Positions 45,269-54,706 of a DNA stretch of 64,000 nucleotides are shown here, in pieces. A program made the position numbers and the translations under genes. The first letter of the stretch is position 1, and each line of letters starts with the position of its first letter. The stretch is from Polynucleobacter rarus (GTDB taxonomy: Bacteria; Pseudomonadota; Gammaproteobacteria; Burkholderiales; Burkholderiaceae), in NCBI RefSeq assembly GCF_003072505.1, contig NZ_NTGB01000001.1:107783-171782 (forward strand). The letters are read 5' to 3'. Below the pieces are notes generated by a model. It saw only the letters and a list, made by a program, of their open reading frames with translations, was not told the origin of the DNA and made no database searches.

Positions 45269-46252
45269 ATGTGGAAAAAAATGGTTGTAAGTTTATCTAT
45301 TTCTTTTTTGGGAATTAACTTTTGTTTTGCCCAGGATAAAAATTCCGGCACCTTTCCCCAACATATTATTAAGTTAATTGTCCCATTTACTCCGGGTGGA
45401 CCTGCTGACAACTTAGCTCGCCCACTTGTAGAGATGTTAAATAAGCGATATGGGTATCAAATCATTGTGGAGAATAAGCCAGGGGCAAACACTGCGATCG
45501 CTGCACAATATGTTGCAAGATCTAATCCTGATGGTTATACACTGCTGTTTGCAAGTGACGCGGGGATGTCTTTAGCTCCAGCCACACAAAAAAATATTCC
45601 CTATGATCCAGCAAAAGACTTTGTCGCAGTTAGTATGGTTGCGCAATTAACGCAAGTGCTCTTTGTAAACGCTAATTTACCGGTAAAAAATGTCAAAGAG
45701 TTAGCTGACTTAGCGCGTAAGTCGCCCAACTCCCTGTCCTATGCTACCTATGGAATGGGCAGTCAAAGTCATGTCTCTACCGAAGCAATGGATCGACTCC
45801 TTAATATTGAAATGGTGCATATTCCCTACATTGGCGCCTCTACCGCCTTTCCAGATCTAATTTCTGGCAACACACAGGTAATGATGTCAGCCATTTCCGG
45901 ACCTCTGCCTTATATTCGGGCGAATAAATTAAAGGCTTTAGCGATGGTGGGACCAGAAAGACATAAATCACTACCGGAAGTTCCAACCATCAGTGAGGCA
46001 GGCCTTCCTGGCTTTGAATCAAGAGGCTGGTTTGGTGTGGTCGCGCCAGCAAAAACACCACCAGAGATTGTGAAATTATTGAGTGAGAAGATCTGGGAGA
46101 TTTCACAAACAGAGGATTTTATTTCACAAGTAATAGATCGTCAGGGATTTGATGTGGCAAAAGTTAAACCTTCTGAATTTCCTGAGTTTTTAAAACAAGA
46201 CCGAATTAAATGGAAAACGCTAGTAGATCAAATGGGTAATGCATTAAATTAA
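45269..46252 (+). CDS. Bug/TctC-family periplasmic receptor
   Basis: A 327-residue secreted receptor. The ATG follows AAGGAG with good spacing, and the signal peptide ends at NFCFAQ. The mature chain shows IKLIVPFTPGGPADNLARPL, NKPGANTAIAAQYVARSNPDG and HIPYIGASTAFPDLISGNTQ. It starts an operon with the CocE-type hydrolase 16 bases downstream, so it probably imports an ester or amide cleaved by that enzyme. Confidence 0.9.
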   Translation: MWKKMVVSLSISFLGINFCFAQDKNSGTFPQHIIKLIVPFTPGGPADNLARPLVEMLNKRYGYQIIVENKPGANTAIAAQYVARSNPDGYTLLFASDAGMSLAPATQKNIPYDPAKDFVAVSMVAQLTQVLFVNANLPVKNVKELADLARKSPNSLSYATYGMGSQSHVSTEAMDRLLNIEMVHIPYIGASTAFPDLISGNTQVMMSAISGPLPYIRANKLKALAMVGPERHKSLPEVPTISEAGLPGFESRGWFGVVAPAKTPPEIVKLLSEKIWEISQTEDFISQVIDRQGFDVAKVKPSEFPEFLKQDRIKWKTLVDQMGNALN

Positions 46253-46268
46253 TTTTTTAGGATAAAAC

Positions 46269-48017
46269 ATGATGCAAATGAAACAGGAAACGCGTGATGG
46301 AATGCAAATTGAATGGGACATGCCCATTCTCATGTCGGATGGTTTAACTCTCAGAGCTGACGTATTTCGACCCATCGGAGAGGGCCAGTTTCCAATTATT
46401 ATGTCCTACGGGCCCTATGCGAAAGGCTTACATTTTCAAGAAGGCTATAAAAGCCATTGGGCGAGACTAACTAGGGCGGTTCCATCTTTACTAACGAAAA
46501 CGAGTAATAAATACCAAAATTGGGAACTCGTCGATCCCGAAAGTTGGGTGCAAGATGGCTATGTCATTATCCGTATTGACTCGAGAGGTGCAGGCAGATC
46601 TCCAGGCTTGATGGACTGTTGGTCAGCACAAGAAACACAGGACTTTCATGAATGTATTGAATGGGCTGGTGAGCAAGCTTGGAGTAATGGGAAAGTGGGC
46701 TTAAACGGTATCTCTTACTATGCCATGAATCAATGGAATGTTGCTGCAACAAAGCCAAAGTATTTATCTGCTATCTGCCTGTGGGAAGGGTCCTCCGATT
46801 ACTACAGAGAATTAGCAAGGCATGGTGGTATTCTGTGTGACTTTTTAGATACTTGGTATAAGCGTCAAGTGTTAGGTGTGCAACATGGTGTTGGCGACCG
46901 CGGATCTAAAAGTATTGTGACAAATGATCCAATTGCTGGCCCATTAAATTTAAGTGATGAAGAGCTTCTTAGAAATCGATTAGAAATCGATTCTGAAGTG
47001 TTGAATCGAGAATTGATTGATGATTACTATTATGCACGGATGGCTGATTTTTCTCAAATAGACGTTCCCTTACTATCCACCGCCAATTGGGGTGGACAAG
47101 GTCTTCACCCAAGAGGAAACTACGAAGGCTATTTACGTTCAGCCTCAAAACAAAAATGGTTAGAAGTTCATGGCGATACACACTTTACCCATTTTTATAG
47201 TGAGTATGGCGAGCCATTGCAAAAGAAATTTTTTTCCTACTTTCTAAAAGGGGAAGATTCCGGTTGGGATAAACAAGCGCCTGTCTCCCTCAATATTCGC
47301 TGGCCAGGAGAGAAGTTCGTCTTACGTCCTGAGAACGAATGGCCTATCGCTCGAACTCAATGGACAAAATTTTATTTAAATCCCGAAAATCAAAGTCTAA
47401 GCCCTGAAAGAAACGCCGCTGAGAAAATCTTAAGCTATCAAACAATGTCAGATGGAATTCGTTTCATGACGGCGCCGATGACTGAAGATTTAGAAATTAC
47501 CGGTCCATTAGCAGCAAAATTAAGAATTTCCTCAGACACAATTGATGCTGATTTATTTTTAGTTGTTGGCGTTTATGATCCTGAAGGCAAAGAGGTCGTC
47601 TTTATCGGTTCCAATGACCCAAGGACGCCAGTTGGACTGGGTTGGTTACGTGCATCCCATCGTAAAATTGATCCACAAAAATCGACTCCTTACCGTCCTT
47701 GGCATACTCATGACGAAAAACAACCGCTGATTCCAAATCAAGCGGAAGAGTTAGATGTCGAAATCTGGCCAACCTCTATAGTGGTTCCGAAAGGCTACCA
47801 GTTAGCCCTTAGCATTCGTGGTAAAGACTATGAATTCGATGGAACCGCTGCACCAATTCCCAATGCGCCATTTCCAATGAAAGGTGTGGGGCCTTTTACG
47901 CATACTAATCCAAAGGATCGCCCACCACATATTTTTAATACGCTAAATCACATCCACTTCTCAAAGGACTTCACTCCCTATATTCTTTTACCTATTATTC
48001 CAGCTAAAAATGACTAG
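46269..48017 (+). CDS. CocE/NonD-family serine hydrolase
   Basis: The 582-residue protein combines an alpha/beta hydrolase core (ADVFRPIGEGQFPIIMSYGP at the start, nucleophile Ser149 in LNGISYYAMNQW) with a C-terminal jelly-roll (X-Pro dipeptidyl-peptidase C-terminal type) from about residue 330, including GPLAAKLRISSDTIDADLFL. The family includes cocaine esterase, glutaryl-7-ACA acylases and X-Pro peptidases. There is no signal peptide, so it acts in the cytoplasm on material brought in, presumably through the preceding Bug receptor. AGGA lies six bases before the start. The usual SYxG motif after the serine is SYYA, a mild departure. Substrate unassigned. Confidence 0.87.
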   Translation: MMQMKQETRDGMQIEWDMPILMSDGLTLRADVFRPIGEGQFPIIMSYGPYAKGLHFQEGYKSHWARLTRAVPSLLTKTSNKYQNWELVDPESWVQDGYVIIRIDSRGAGRSPGLMDCWSAQETQDFHECIEWAGEQAWSNGKVGLNGISYYAMNQWNVAATKPKYLSAICLWEGSSDYYRELARHGGILCDFLDTWYKRQVLGVQHGVGDRGSKSIVTNDPIAGPLNLSDEELLRNRLEIDSEVLNRELIDDYYYARMADFSQIDVPLLSTANWGGQGLHPRGNYEGYLRSASKQKWLEVHGDTHFTHFYSEYGEPLQKKFFSYFLKGEDSGWDKQAPVSLNIRWPGEKFVLRPENEWPIARTQWTKFYLNPENQSLSPERNAAEKILSYQTMSDGIRFMTAPMTEDLEITGPLAAKLRISSDTIDADLFLVVGVYDPEGKEVVFIGSNDPRTPVGLGWLRASHRKIDPQKSTPYRPWHTHDEKQPLIPNQAEELDVEIWPTSIVVPKGYQLALSIRGKDYEFDGTAAPIPNAPFPMKGVGPFTHTNPKDRPPHIFNTLNHIHFSKDFTPYILLPIIPAKND

Positions 48018-48091
48018 AGTTCTTTAACAAGAATTTATTCTGTAAAATGAATTTTTTGAATCTGGATTGAAGTTATTGGTAGCGAATTCAG

Positions 48092-48123
48092 TAAATCCTC
48101 ACATGAAGGCGGGGATTTATTTT
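48092..48123 (+). terminator. Intrinsic terminator after the CocE-type gene
   Basis: TAAATCCTC at 48092-48100 pairs with GGGGATTTA at 48111-48119 (one U-G pair) around a ten-base loop and is followed by TTTT. Confidence 0.6.
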
Positions 48124-48189
48124 AGGAGAATAAACAAAGTGCTGGCAGAAAAGTTGAGACTAATCCTACCTAATTAACTTTCCAGTAAT

Positions 48190-49083
48190 TTAGAATGCCT
48201 TTAAATACCGAATAGCCAGTAATCGATTCTGCATAAAACCATTCTGCACATCGATATCGCGCCCGTATTGAAGTGAGAATCTGCCAATATCAGTATAGGC
48301 AAGAGCACTAAGTAAGAAGCGTTGCGTATTCATCACATTATTTTGATAGACATTATTAATTTCAGTAGCCCCGCCAGTAACATAAAAATAGGAAGCGCCT
48401 AGCGTGAAGGTTTGATTAATTTTGTAGATGGGACCTAGTTGGGTAGTGATTACTGGCTTTTGAGTTAACGACGTATTTGTAGTTGAACCACAAGCTGCAG
48501 CGCATTGACTATTTCCACCAAACCACTGAGAGTCGATAGCAATAATGCCTTCAAGGTTCTGAGTGATACGTTTTTGAAAGCCTACTTGTAAGTCAGAAGA
48601 GTAGCGATTGTTACCTACGTTGAAGGCTTGTGAGCTATTGTAAGAGCCAGTTGGCAGGATTAAATAGGCCGCTACAGCAAAGTATGTTCTAGTGTCATGA
48701 TTGGCGTAGGGCCATATTGCCGTTGCTAAGGTCGTATCACCAATGCCACTGCTTGAGGGATTAGTTGCGAGTGAACCTGATGGAGTGGTTGTTGCATAAG
48801 GTGCCTGTATAAAGGAAAGTCCTGGTAAGTCTCCAAAGGTATAACTTCGAGATAATCTAGCGATGTAATTGACGTTATCAATTACTGGATTCGCATAGGG
48901 GCCAATTGTAGATACCGAGCCATTTTTGTAGAAATTGGTATTTTCAGTATTGAAGAATGAAACCATAGCAATGGTTCTATCAGGCAATGGTGCCACGATA
49001 TCATTCGGTTGTAAATCCAACGCCCACCCAAGTAGAGGATGAATTAAAACGGTCAGGAGAGCTATTTTACTTAAATAAGGCAT
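48190..49083 (-). CDS. Outer-membrane protein resembling the MetA-pathway phenol-degradation family
   Basis: The 297-residue protein has a signal peptide ending at GWALD and an alternating-strand, aromatic-rich sequence (for example FAVAAYLILPTGSYNSS, VGFQKRITQNLEGIIAIDSQ, FTLGASYFYVTGGATEINN) typical of the outer-membrane barrel family often labelled MetA-pathway of phenol degradation transporter. Such proteins are thought to admit hydrophobic substrates. It ends IRYLKAF, with the terminal phenylalanine of outer-membrane barrels. It stands alone. No aromatic-degradation gene is nearby, so the phenol label is by family only. Confidence 0.72.
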   Translation of the reverse strand: MPYLSKIALLTVLIHPLLGWALDLQPNDIVAPLPDRTIAMVSFFNTENTNFYKNGSVSTIGPYANPVIDNVNYIARLSRSYTFGDLPGLSFIQAPYATTTPSGSLATNPSSSGIGDTTLATAIWPYANHDTRTYFAVAAYLILPTGSYNSSQAFNVGNNRYSSDLQVGFQKRITQNLEGIIAIDSQWFGGNSQCAAACGSTTNTSLTQKPVITTQLGPIYKINQTFTLGASYFYVTGGATEINNVYQNNVMNTQRFLLSALAYTDIGRFSLQYGRDIDVQNGFMQNRLLAIRYLKAF

Positions 49084-49305
49084 CGTTATTTTTAATCAAA
49101 TCGTTACATGGTATGGTTACATAATAATAAAAATATCTGACAAACCGTGAATCTTAGATTAAATTAATATAGCATTTATTAAAATTAATTGTAGATCCTT
49201 TAATACATGCAATATTTTTTAACTTTCATTTTTTTATTAACAATTGTTCGAGTAAGGACTTTGGTTCTTTTTAGGACTTTGGCACATAATAATAAGAGAC
49301 AACTG

Positions 49306-50628
49306 ATGCGCAAATTTATATTTTTAGGATTACTATTTCTCGCCACTTTTAGTCAGTTATCCTTCGCTCAAAAGGACAAGTGGGTAACCTCATGGGTTGG
49401 TTCGGTTCAAGGCCCTTACCCAGTCGGTAATCCATCGGCCCAACCTAACTTAAGCCAAGTTTTTCCTTCAGCAGAAAATGGTGCTGTTAATCAATCCTTC
49501 CGCCTCATTGTGCGTCCCGATATTTGGGGAAATCGCACTCGTATTCGCTTATCCAATGCGCTTGGAACACAACCAGTCACTTTTGATAATGTGTATGTGG
49601 GATTACAGTTGGGTAGTGCAGAGATCGTTAAAGGAAGCAATACACTTGCGACCTTTGCAGGCAAAAAAACCATCACGATTGCTCCGGGGCAAGATGCCTG
49701 GAGTGATTCAGTGAATCTGCCATTTGTAAAAAAAATGGGGAATACCAATTTAGAAGGTCGTAATCTCGCAGTAAGTTTTCATATCCCAAACGCTAGTGGA
49801 CCGATGACATGGCATGCAAAGGCTCTCACCACATCCTATGTTACGGCGCCTAACGCTGGCGCAAAAGCAAGCGAAGAGGTGGAATCAGTCTTCCCTTATT
49901 CTGTAGCCTCTTGGTTTTTCTTAGATGCTGTAGATATGTCTGCACCAATTAATACCAAAGTGATTATGGCTTTTGGAGATTCAATTACAGATGGAACAGC
50001 TTCAACGATGAATGGCGATGACCGCTGGCCGGATGTTTTATCCCGTCGACTACATAAAGCATATGGCAATAAAGTAGTTGTACTAAATGCAGGTATTGGC
50101 GGAAATCAGGTAGCTGGACCAGCAGAGTACTCTCCAACTAAGCCATTTCCAGGGGGTCCTTCCTCGAGTATGCGACTTGAGAGAGATGTCTTGAGTCTTT
50201 CTGGGATTTCGACATTAATTTGGCTAGAAGGAATTAATGATTTCAGTAAGAATGGTAATGCCACTACCCAGGTAGTACTCGATGGATTAACGGATGGTGT
50301 ACGTCGTTTAAAAGCTGCTGGTATTAAGGTGGTTGGAGCAACACTCACAACTGCGTTAGGCAGCACGAGCGCCGCTCATGGATTTCCCGAGCAGGATGAA
50401 AAGCGAAAGGTGTTTAATCAATTCATTAAAACCTCCCCGATTTTTTCTGGTTATATAGATTTTGATGAAGTAATCATAGATCCCTCAACCGGTCAAATGA
50501 AAGCTGAATTTGTTCCCGATAGTACTATTGGTGGACCCGGCGATAAATTACATCCGAATCGAGTTGGATACCAAGCAATGGGGAATAGTATCAATTTGCT
50601 TCAACTCATGAACTTAAAGTCAAATTGA
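49306..50628 (+). CDS. Exported SGNH/GDSL hydrolase
   Basis: From the ATG at 49306 the protein has 440 residues and a signal peptide ending at LSFAQ. A longer frame from 49207 would place polar residues before it. AAGAGA precedes this ATG. Residues about 20-200 form a beta-sandwich-like N-terminal region, then the SGNH core: block I MAFGDSITDG, block II GIGGNQV, block III GINDF and block V DKLHPNRVGYQAMG, giving the Ser and the Asp-x-x-His of the catalytic set. Family members are extracellular or periplasmic lipases, esterases or carbohydrate acetylesterases. It is monocistronic and convergent with the next Bug gene. Confidence 0.88.
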   Translation: MRKFIFLGLLFLATFSQLSFAQKDKWVTSWVGSVQGPYPVGNPSAQPNLSQVFPSAENGAVNQSFRLIVRPDIWGNRTRIRLSNALGTQPVTFDNVYVGLQLGSAEIVKGSNTLATFAGKKTITIAPGQDAWSDSVNLPFVKKMGNTNLEGRNLAVSFHIPNASGPMTWHAKALTTSYVTAPNAGAKASEEVESVFPYSVASWFFLDAVDMSAPINTKVIMAFGDSITDGTASTMNGDDRWPDVLSRRLHKAYGNKVVVLNAGIGGNQVAGPAEYSPTKPFPGGPSSSMRLERDVLSLSGISTLIWLEGINDFSKNGNATTQVVLDGLTDGVRRLKAAGIKVVGATLTTALGSTSAAHGFPEQDEKRKVFNQFIKTSPIFSGYIDFDEVIIDPSTGQMKAEFVPDSTIGGPGDKLHPNRVGYQAMGNSINLLQLMNLKSN

Positions 50629-50670
50629 GTTCATGACATACTGCCAAAGCAGTAACGGTGTTCTGTTACT
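50606..50670. terminator. Inverted repeats between convergent genes
   Basis: TCATGAACT (50606-50614) pairs with AGTTCATGA (50628-50636) across the SGNH gene stop, and AGTAAC (50651-50656) pairs with GTTACT (50665-50670). They lie in the 111-base gap between converging genes and probably help end transcription, although no T-run follows. Confidence 0.4.
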
Positions 50671-50739
50671 TAGGCTGGTCAACCGGGCTCTTTAGGCTTT
50701 TGCCTTTCAAGCCTCTTCCTTTAGGGAGGGGAGTTGACT

Positions 50740-51705
50740 TCACTGCGCTTCGATTTTTGCTCTCCTAGCAACTTCAGACCACTTTTGATAATCATTTTTT
50801 ATCAAAGTTTTGAACTCTTCTGATGAACTTCCCATTGGCTCTGCCCCTTCTGCCAATAGACGCTCCTTTATCTCTTTATTTTGAAGCGCTTTTACCATTT
50901 CTTTTTGAATCATTTGAATAATATTATCTGGTGTTCCAGCGGGGGCGAGTAGGCCATACCATTGCAATGCGACATAGTTGCTAATACCAGATTCCATTAC
51001 AGTCGGAGTATTCGGTAAAAGCTCTAATCGTTTACTACCAGAAACCGCGAGCGCGCGAAGTTTGCCTGATTGAATGTACGGCATTGCAGTGAGCGGATTA
51101 ATAAACATCGCATCTACCTGGCCACTGAGTAAGTCAGTAATGGCGGGCGTTGTCCCTTTGTACGGCACGTGAGTTGTCTGAATACCAGCTAGATAATTAA
51201 ATAACTCCATCGACATGTGAGGTGAGGTCCCTACTCCTGCACTAGAGTAATTCAGTTTATTCGGATCTTTTTTTGCTAAATTAATCCACTCTCTTAAATT
51301 TTTTGCCTGAATATTGGGATTCACCACAAAAATATTAGGAGCAGTCGCTGCCAGAGAGATGGGCGAAAAATCTTTAACTGGATCGTATCCAATATTTTTC
51401 ATTAATATGGGATTCAGAATCAATGGAGTGGGTACCATCAATAAGGTATAGCCATCAGGCGGGGCATGCATGACTGCCTCAATGCCAATCATATTGCCAG
51501 CGCCAGGTTTATTTTCTACAAAGAAACTTTGCCCAAAGGCTTTGGTAAAAGACTGTGCTAGTTGTCTAGCGATAATGTCTGAGCCGCCACCTGGAGCAGA
51601 TGGCACAATGATTTTCACGGATTTTGAAGGATAAGACTGGCTAAAACTAAAGCTACTTACTGCCATCAATACAGAAAATAAATATACTTTTAGGGATCTA
51701 TCCAT
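50740..51705 (-). CDS. Bug/TctC-family periplasmic receptor
   Basis: From the ATG at 51705 this is a 321-residue secreted receptor with signal peptide MDRSLKVYLFSVLMAVSS ending near FSFSQ, then YPSKSVKIIVPSAPGGGSDI and HVPYKGTTPAITDLLSGQVD. Another ATG six bases earlier (51711) is equally possible; a start further upstream at 51750 would disrupt the signal peptide. Either way the start overlaps the cupin gene, so translation is coupled. It is the last gene of a minus-strand catabolic group and probably imports that group's substrate. Confidence 0.88.
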   Translation of the reverse strand: MDRSLKVYLFSVLMAVSSFSFSQSYPSKSVKIIVPSAPGGGSDIIARQLAQSFTKAFGQSFFVENKPGAGNMIGIEAVMHAPPDGYTLLMVPTPLILNPILMKNIGYDPVKDFSPISLAATAPNIFVVNPNIQAKNLREWINLAKKDPNKLNYSSAGVGTSPHMSMELFNYLAGIQTTHVPYKGTTPAITDLLSGQVDAMFINPLTAMPYIQSGKLRALAVSGSKRLELLPNTPTVMESGISNYVALQWYGLLAPAGTPDNIIQMIQKEMVKALQNKEIKERLLAEGAEPMGSSSEEFKTLIKNDYQKWSEVARRAKIEAQ

Positions 51706-52168
51706 CAGCATGTAAAGTTGCTTCTGTAAGGCTGATAGGCTTTGCAGCAATTAAAATGAATGCAATCACACAGGGCACATCACCATTATTAATCCAGTTA
51801 TGAATAGTGCCTTTTTGTACGATTACATCCCCTTGATTGAGGTGCACAATGGTGCCGTCTAAATCCATATCTATCGAACCAGACATCACAATCGCGTAAT
51901 CAATCGTTTCTGTTCGATGATTCCGAGGAGCGACACCTGGATCGTATTGCACAATTCTAAAAACAGTATCTTCTTTAGACAGAACAGATACATCTCTAGA
52001 GATGCCGTTACTAGAGTCCAAATTATCAACTGGAAATTGACCAGTAGACCAAACGACGATACTGGAGTGATGATCACGCCTTGAAATAATATTGGAGCAG
52101 ATTTCATCCTGCTCAACAATGGCCTTACCACTAGCATCATGACCTGTAACTACGCGACGAATCTTCAT
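51698..52168 (-). CDS. Small cupin-domain protein
   Basis: A 156-residue cytoplasmic protein whose second half is a single cupin barrel: RTETIDYAIVMSGSIDMDLD followed by GDVIVQKGTIHNWINNGDVP. The first motif has Thr-Glu-Thr where many metal cupins have histidines, although His in NHRTE and in TIHNW remain, so metal binding is uncertain. It overlaps the upstream alpha/beta hydrolase by four bases (ATGA) and the downstream Bug gene, so the three are co-translated. It could be an isomerase, a dioxygenase-like enzyme or a ligand-binding accessory. I do not assign a reaction. Confidence 0.82.
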   Translation of the reverse strand: MKIRRVVTGHDASGKAIVEQDEICSNIISRRDHHSSIVVWSTGQFPVDNLDSSNGISRDVSVLSKEDTVFRIVQYDPGVAPRNHRTETIDYAIVMSGSIDMDLDGTIVHLNQGDVIVQKGTIHNWINNGDVPCVIAFILIAAKPISLTEATLHADG

Positions 52169-53004
52169 TCTGGAATGTCCTTTAAAAAAGAAATAATCTT
52201 AGTAGCAATGGCATCCTCTAGTGGAGCCCACTGTGTAAAAGAAATAATATCTGCATCTTGATCTTCAATCGGTAACTGAAATAATTCTACTGCGGGAATG
52301 ATTTGCGCCGCAGCAATTGCATTTTCGCGAGCATGAGTTCGATCATTACCCGGAATAATCAGGACTGGCACCTTAATGGCTCGCAGGGTCGATTCCTCCA
52401 CTCCCATCACTGGATATTTGGGACCACTTACAAAAATACTGAGCCAATTTTCTAAAACACGAATAAATTCAACTGGATCCATTTTCATTAAAACTTCCAG
52501 ATTTTCAGGTCGCGCGGCTATTCGTTCTTGATAATCAGAAGTTTCACAAACTGCTTGCATCCCACCTGATTTGGCAGCATCAATAAATTGTTGGTAATAT
52601 TTTTTCGGTAATCTGCTCGCTGCAGTTTCTCCACCAGTCAAGCGCAGTAAAACGAGCGCTTTGGCAATTTCGGGATGGCGTTGGTTGACTAGGATTGATA
52701 ATCTTGCACCAGAAGAGGCGCCGCCAATAAATGCCTTCTCGATACCTAATTGTCGTAACAGCTCTGCTAAGTCATCTGCCCAAATTATTTCTTCACCATC
52801 TTGTCCAGTAATGGACACTTCGGATGCACCGGTATTTCGACGGTCATGTAGTAAAACCCGAAAGCCACCTTCAGCTATTTTTTTGGCGAGAGGTATAAAT
52901 TCTGCGTGACTTCTTCTACCACCTGTTGAGAGGGTAAACCAAGGCCCTTGATCACCAATGATTTGATAATAAATTTGAACATTTCGGATCAAAGCGAATG
53001 GCAT
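52165..53004 (-). CDS. Alpha/beta hydrolase-fold protein lacking an evident catalytic histidine
   Basis: The ATG at 53004 follows AAAGG with suitable spacing; a start at 53037 lacks support. The 279-residue protein has the fold's LHDRRNTGAS loop, nucleophile elbow GGASSGAR and an Asp in IIPGNDRTHAREN. The place where the catalytic His normally sits, after the last strand, reads PIEDQDADIISFTQ and contains no His. Activity may rest on the nearby His of DRTHAREN, or the protein may not be a classical hydrolase. Its neighbours (cupin, Bug receptor, acyl-CoA ligase) point to a catabolic role. Confidence 0.83.
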   Translation of the reverse strand: MPFALIRNVQIYYQIIGDQGPWFTLSTGGRRSHAEFIPLAKKIAEGGFRVLLHDRRNTGASEVSITGQDGEEIIWADDLAELLRQLGIEKAFIGGASSGARLSILVNQRHPEIAKALVLLRLTGGETAASRLPKKYYQQFIDAAKSGGMQAVCETSDYQERIAARPENLEVLMKMDPVEFIRVLENWLSIFVSGPKYPVMGVEESTLRAIKVPVLIIPGNDRTHARENAIAAAQIIPAVELFQLPIEDQDADIISFTQWAPLEDAIATKIISFLKDIPE

Positions 53005-53133
53005 AGTAGAACCTTTTTGTATTGTGATGAAAGCCAATTATCCTCTAAGCACTGCAATGATGATTGGCCGTTTTTGAAACGTTATCGCTCGAATGTCGAT
53101 TTGGGTAGAGTGTAATTTATGGGTTTGCTAGTA

Positions 53134-53151
53134 CCCCGAACTTAATCGGGG
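53134..53151 (-). terminator. GC-rich hairpin between the ligase and hydrolase genes
   Basis: CCCCGA and TCGGGG form a perfect six-base stem with a six-base loop, just beyond the ligase stop on the minus strand. No T-run follows. It may separate two transcription units of the cluster. Confidence 0.4.
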
Positions 53152-53162
53152 CACTGATCTAA

Positions 53163-54686
53163 TTAAAGCCCTAATTTTGCTGCAAGACCGATACGTTGTA
53201 ATTTACCAGTTGCCCCTTTAGGCAACTCATCCATAAAGATAATCTTTTTCGGGACCTTGAAATCAGCCAGCTTTTGCGCCGCAAAAGTACGAATGTCTTT
53301 TTCTTCGGCAGATTTACCTTCACGAAGAACCACTACAGCACCAACTTCTTCACCGAGTTTTTCATGAGGAATTGCAAATGTTACGACTTGTAATACTGCT
53401 GGATGCTCCATTAGGATTTCATCGACTTCCCTAGGTGAAATTTTCTCTCCACCACGGTTAATAATTTCCTTCAAACGACCTGTAATCGTCACATAACCGT
53501 CAGCGTCAATCGTGCCTTGGTCGCCAGTTCTGAACCAACCATTTGTGAAATTTTCGGCGTTCGCTTTTGGGTTATTTTCATATCCCTTGGTGACGTTGGC
53601 TCCTTGAATTACAATTTCGCCAGTCTCACCAACACCTAGAATCTTGCCATCTTCATCCATAATGGCCATTTTCGGTCCTGAAGCAACTCCCACTGTGCCA
53701 GGTTTGCGCTTTGCTGGCGGGAGTAAATTACTCGCCATCTGATGGGAAGCCTCGGTCATGCCGTAAGACTCAATCAGGGGAGCATTAAAACAGGCTTCAA
53801 GCTCTTCAATCACTTTCATTGGCATAGAAGAGCTAGAAGATCTGATAAAACGAAGTGGGTTATTTTGAATAATCGCTTGATTATTGTTGGCTCTAGTCAA
53901 AATAGTTTGATGCATGGTTGGCACAGCGGTATACCAAGTCGGTTTGATTTGATCCATCCAGGAGAAAAACTTCAGTGCATTAAAACCAGGCGTGCAGGAA
54001 ACATACGCGCCAGCTGAAAGAGGTGCCAAAATTCCTGCAATCAAACCATGAATATGGAATAAAGGCATGATATTGAGGCCACGGTCTTTTGAGGTAAAAG
54101 CTAAAGTTTGTGCAATGTTACCTGCAGAGGCGCAGACGTTCGTTTGCGAAAGGGGCACAATTTTTGGTCTGGAAGTTGTTCCTGAAGTATGCAAAATGAG
54201 GGCAACATCATCTGGCTTGGCCCATCCACCTTGTTTAAGCTTTGCCTTTTTAGAACCCCGTAAGCTGAGTGTGAAGGTTCCTGCACCACATTCAGAAGTA
54301 GGGTGGAGATCAATGATTGCTACCCCCAATTTTTCAGCAACTGAAATAGCAGCAGACTCAGAACCTACTTTGACGATGATGGCTTTTGCATTGAGATCAT
54401 CTAAATAAAATTGAAATTCATCAGCTCGATAGGAAATGTTGAGTGGTGCAGACGTTGCGCCACTTGCAACAGCCATGAAGGCGAGAGCCATTTCCGGTCC
54501 GTTGTCTAACACAATTGCAACACGATCATTTCTACCGATACCAAAGCTATTTAATTTGGCGACTGTTTGCGTAATAAAAGTGCGTAAGCTTTTAAAAGTA
54601 ACATCTAATTGATCTGGCGCACCAATGGCTGCATCGGCATCATTGCCTAAGGAAAGTAATTCTGGCAGGGTAGAACAGCGTTTCAT
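53163..54686 (-). CDS. Acyl-CoA synthetase resembling oxalyl-CoA synthetase (AAE3/Pcs60 type)
   Basis: The 507-residue AMP-forming ligase has the P-loop LILHTSGTTSRPKIVP, the A5 motif ESYGMTEASHQMASN, the hinge segment GWFRTGDQGTIDADGY and TGRLKEIINRGGEKISP, and the C-terminal catalytic Lys in LPKGATGKLQR. Segments such as PLFHIHGLIAGIL and TWYTAVPTMHQTIL are the ones I associate with plant AAE3 and yeast Pcs60 oxalate-CoA ligases, so oxalate or a similar small dicarboxylate is a plausible substrate. No formyl-CoA transferase or oxalyl-CoA decarboxylase gene is adjacent. It lies 20 bases after the ketopantoate-reductase-like gene on the same strand. Confidence 0.87.
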   Translation of the reverse strand: MKRCSTLPELLSLGNDADAAIGAPDQLDVTFKSLRTFITQTVAKLNSFGIGRNDRVAIVLDNGPEMALAFMAVASGATSAPLNISYRADEFQFYLDDLNAKAIIVKVGSESAAISVAEKLGVAIIDLHPTSECGAGTFTLSLRGSKKAKLKQGGWAKPDDVALILHTSGTTSRPKIVPLSQTNVCASAGNIAQTLAFTSKDRGLNIMPLFHIHGLIAGILAPLSAGAYVSCTPGFNALKFFSWMDQIKPTWYTAVPTMHQTILTRANNNQAIIQNNPLRFIRSSSSSMPMKVIEELEACFNAPLIESYGMTEASHQMASNLLPPAKRKPGTVGVASGPKMAIMDEDGKILGVGETGEIVIQGANVTKGYENNPKANAENFTNGWFRTGDQGTIDADGYVTITGRLKEIINRGGEKISPREVDEILMEHPAVLQVVTFAIPHEKLGEEVGAVVVLREGKSAEEKDIRTFAAQKLADFKVPKKIIFMDELPKGATGKLQRIGLAAKLGL

Positions 54687-54706
54687 TTTCGTAGTCCTCT
54701 TCTTTA

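Noticed and set aside
45184..45411. 75-codon minus-strand frame over the start of a Bug gene
   Set aside because: It is antisense to the signal-peptide codons of the gene at 45269 and has no homology-like features.
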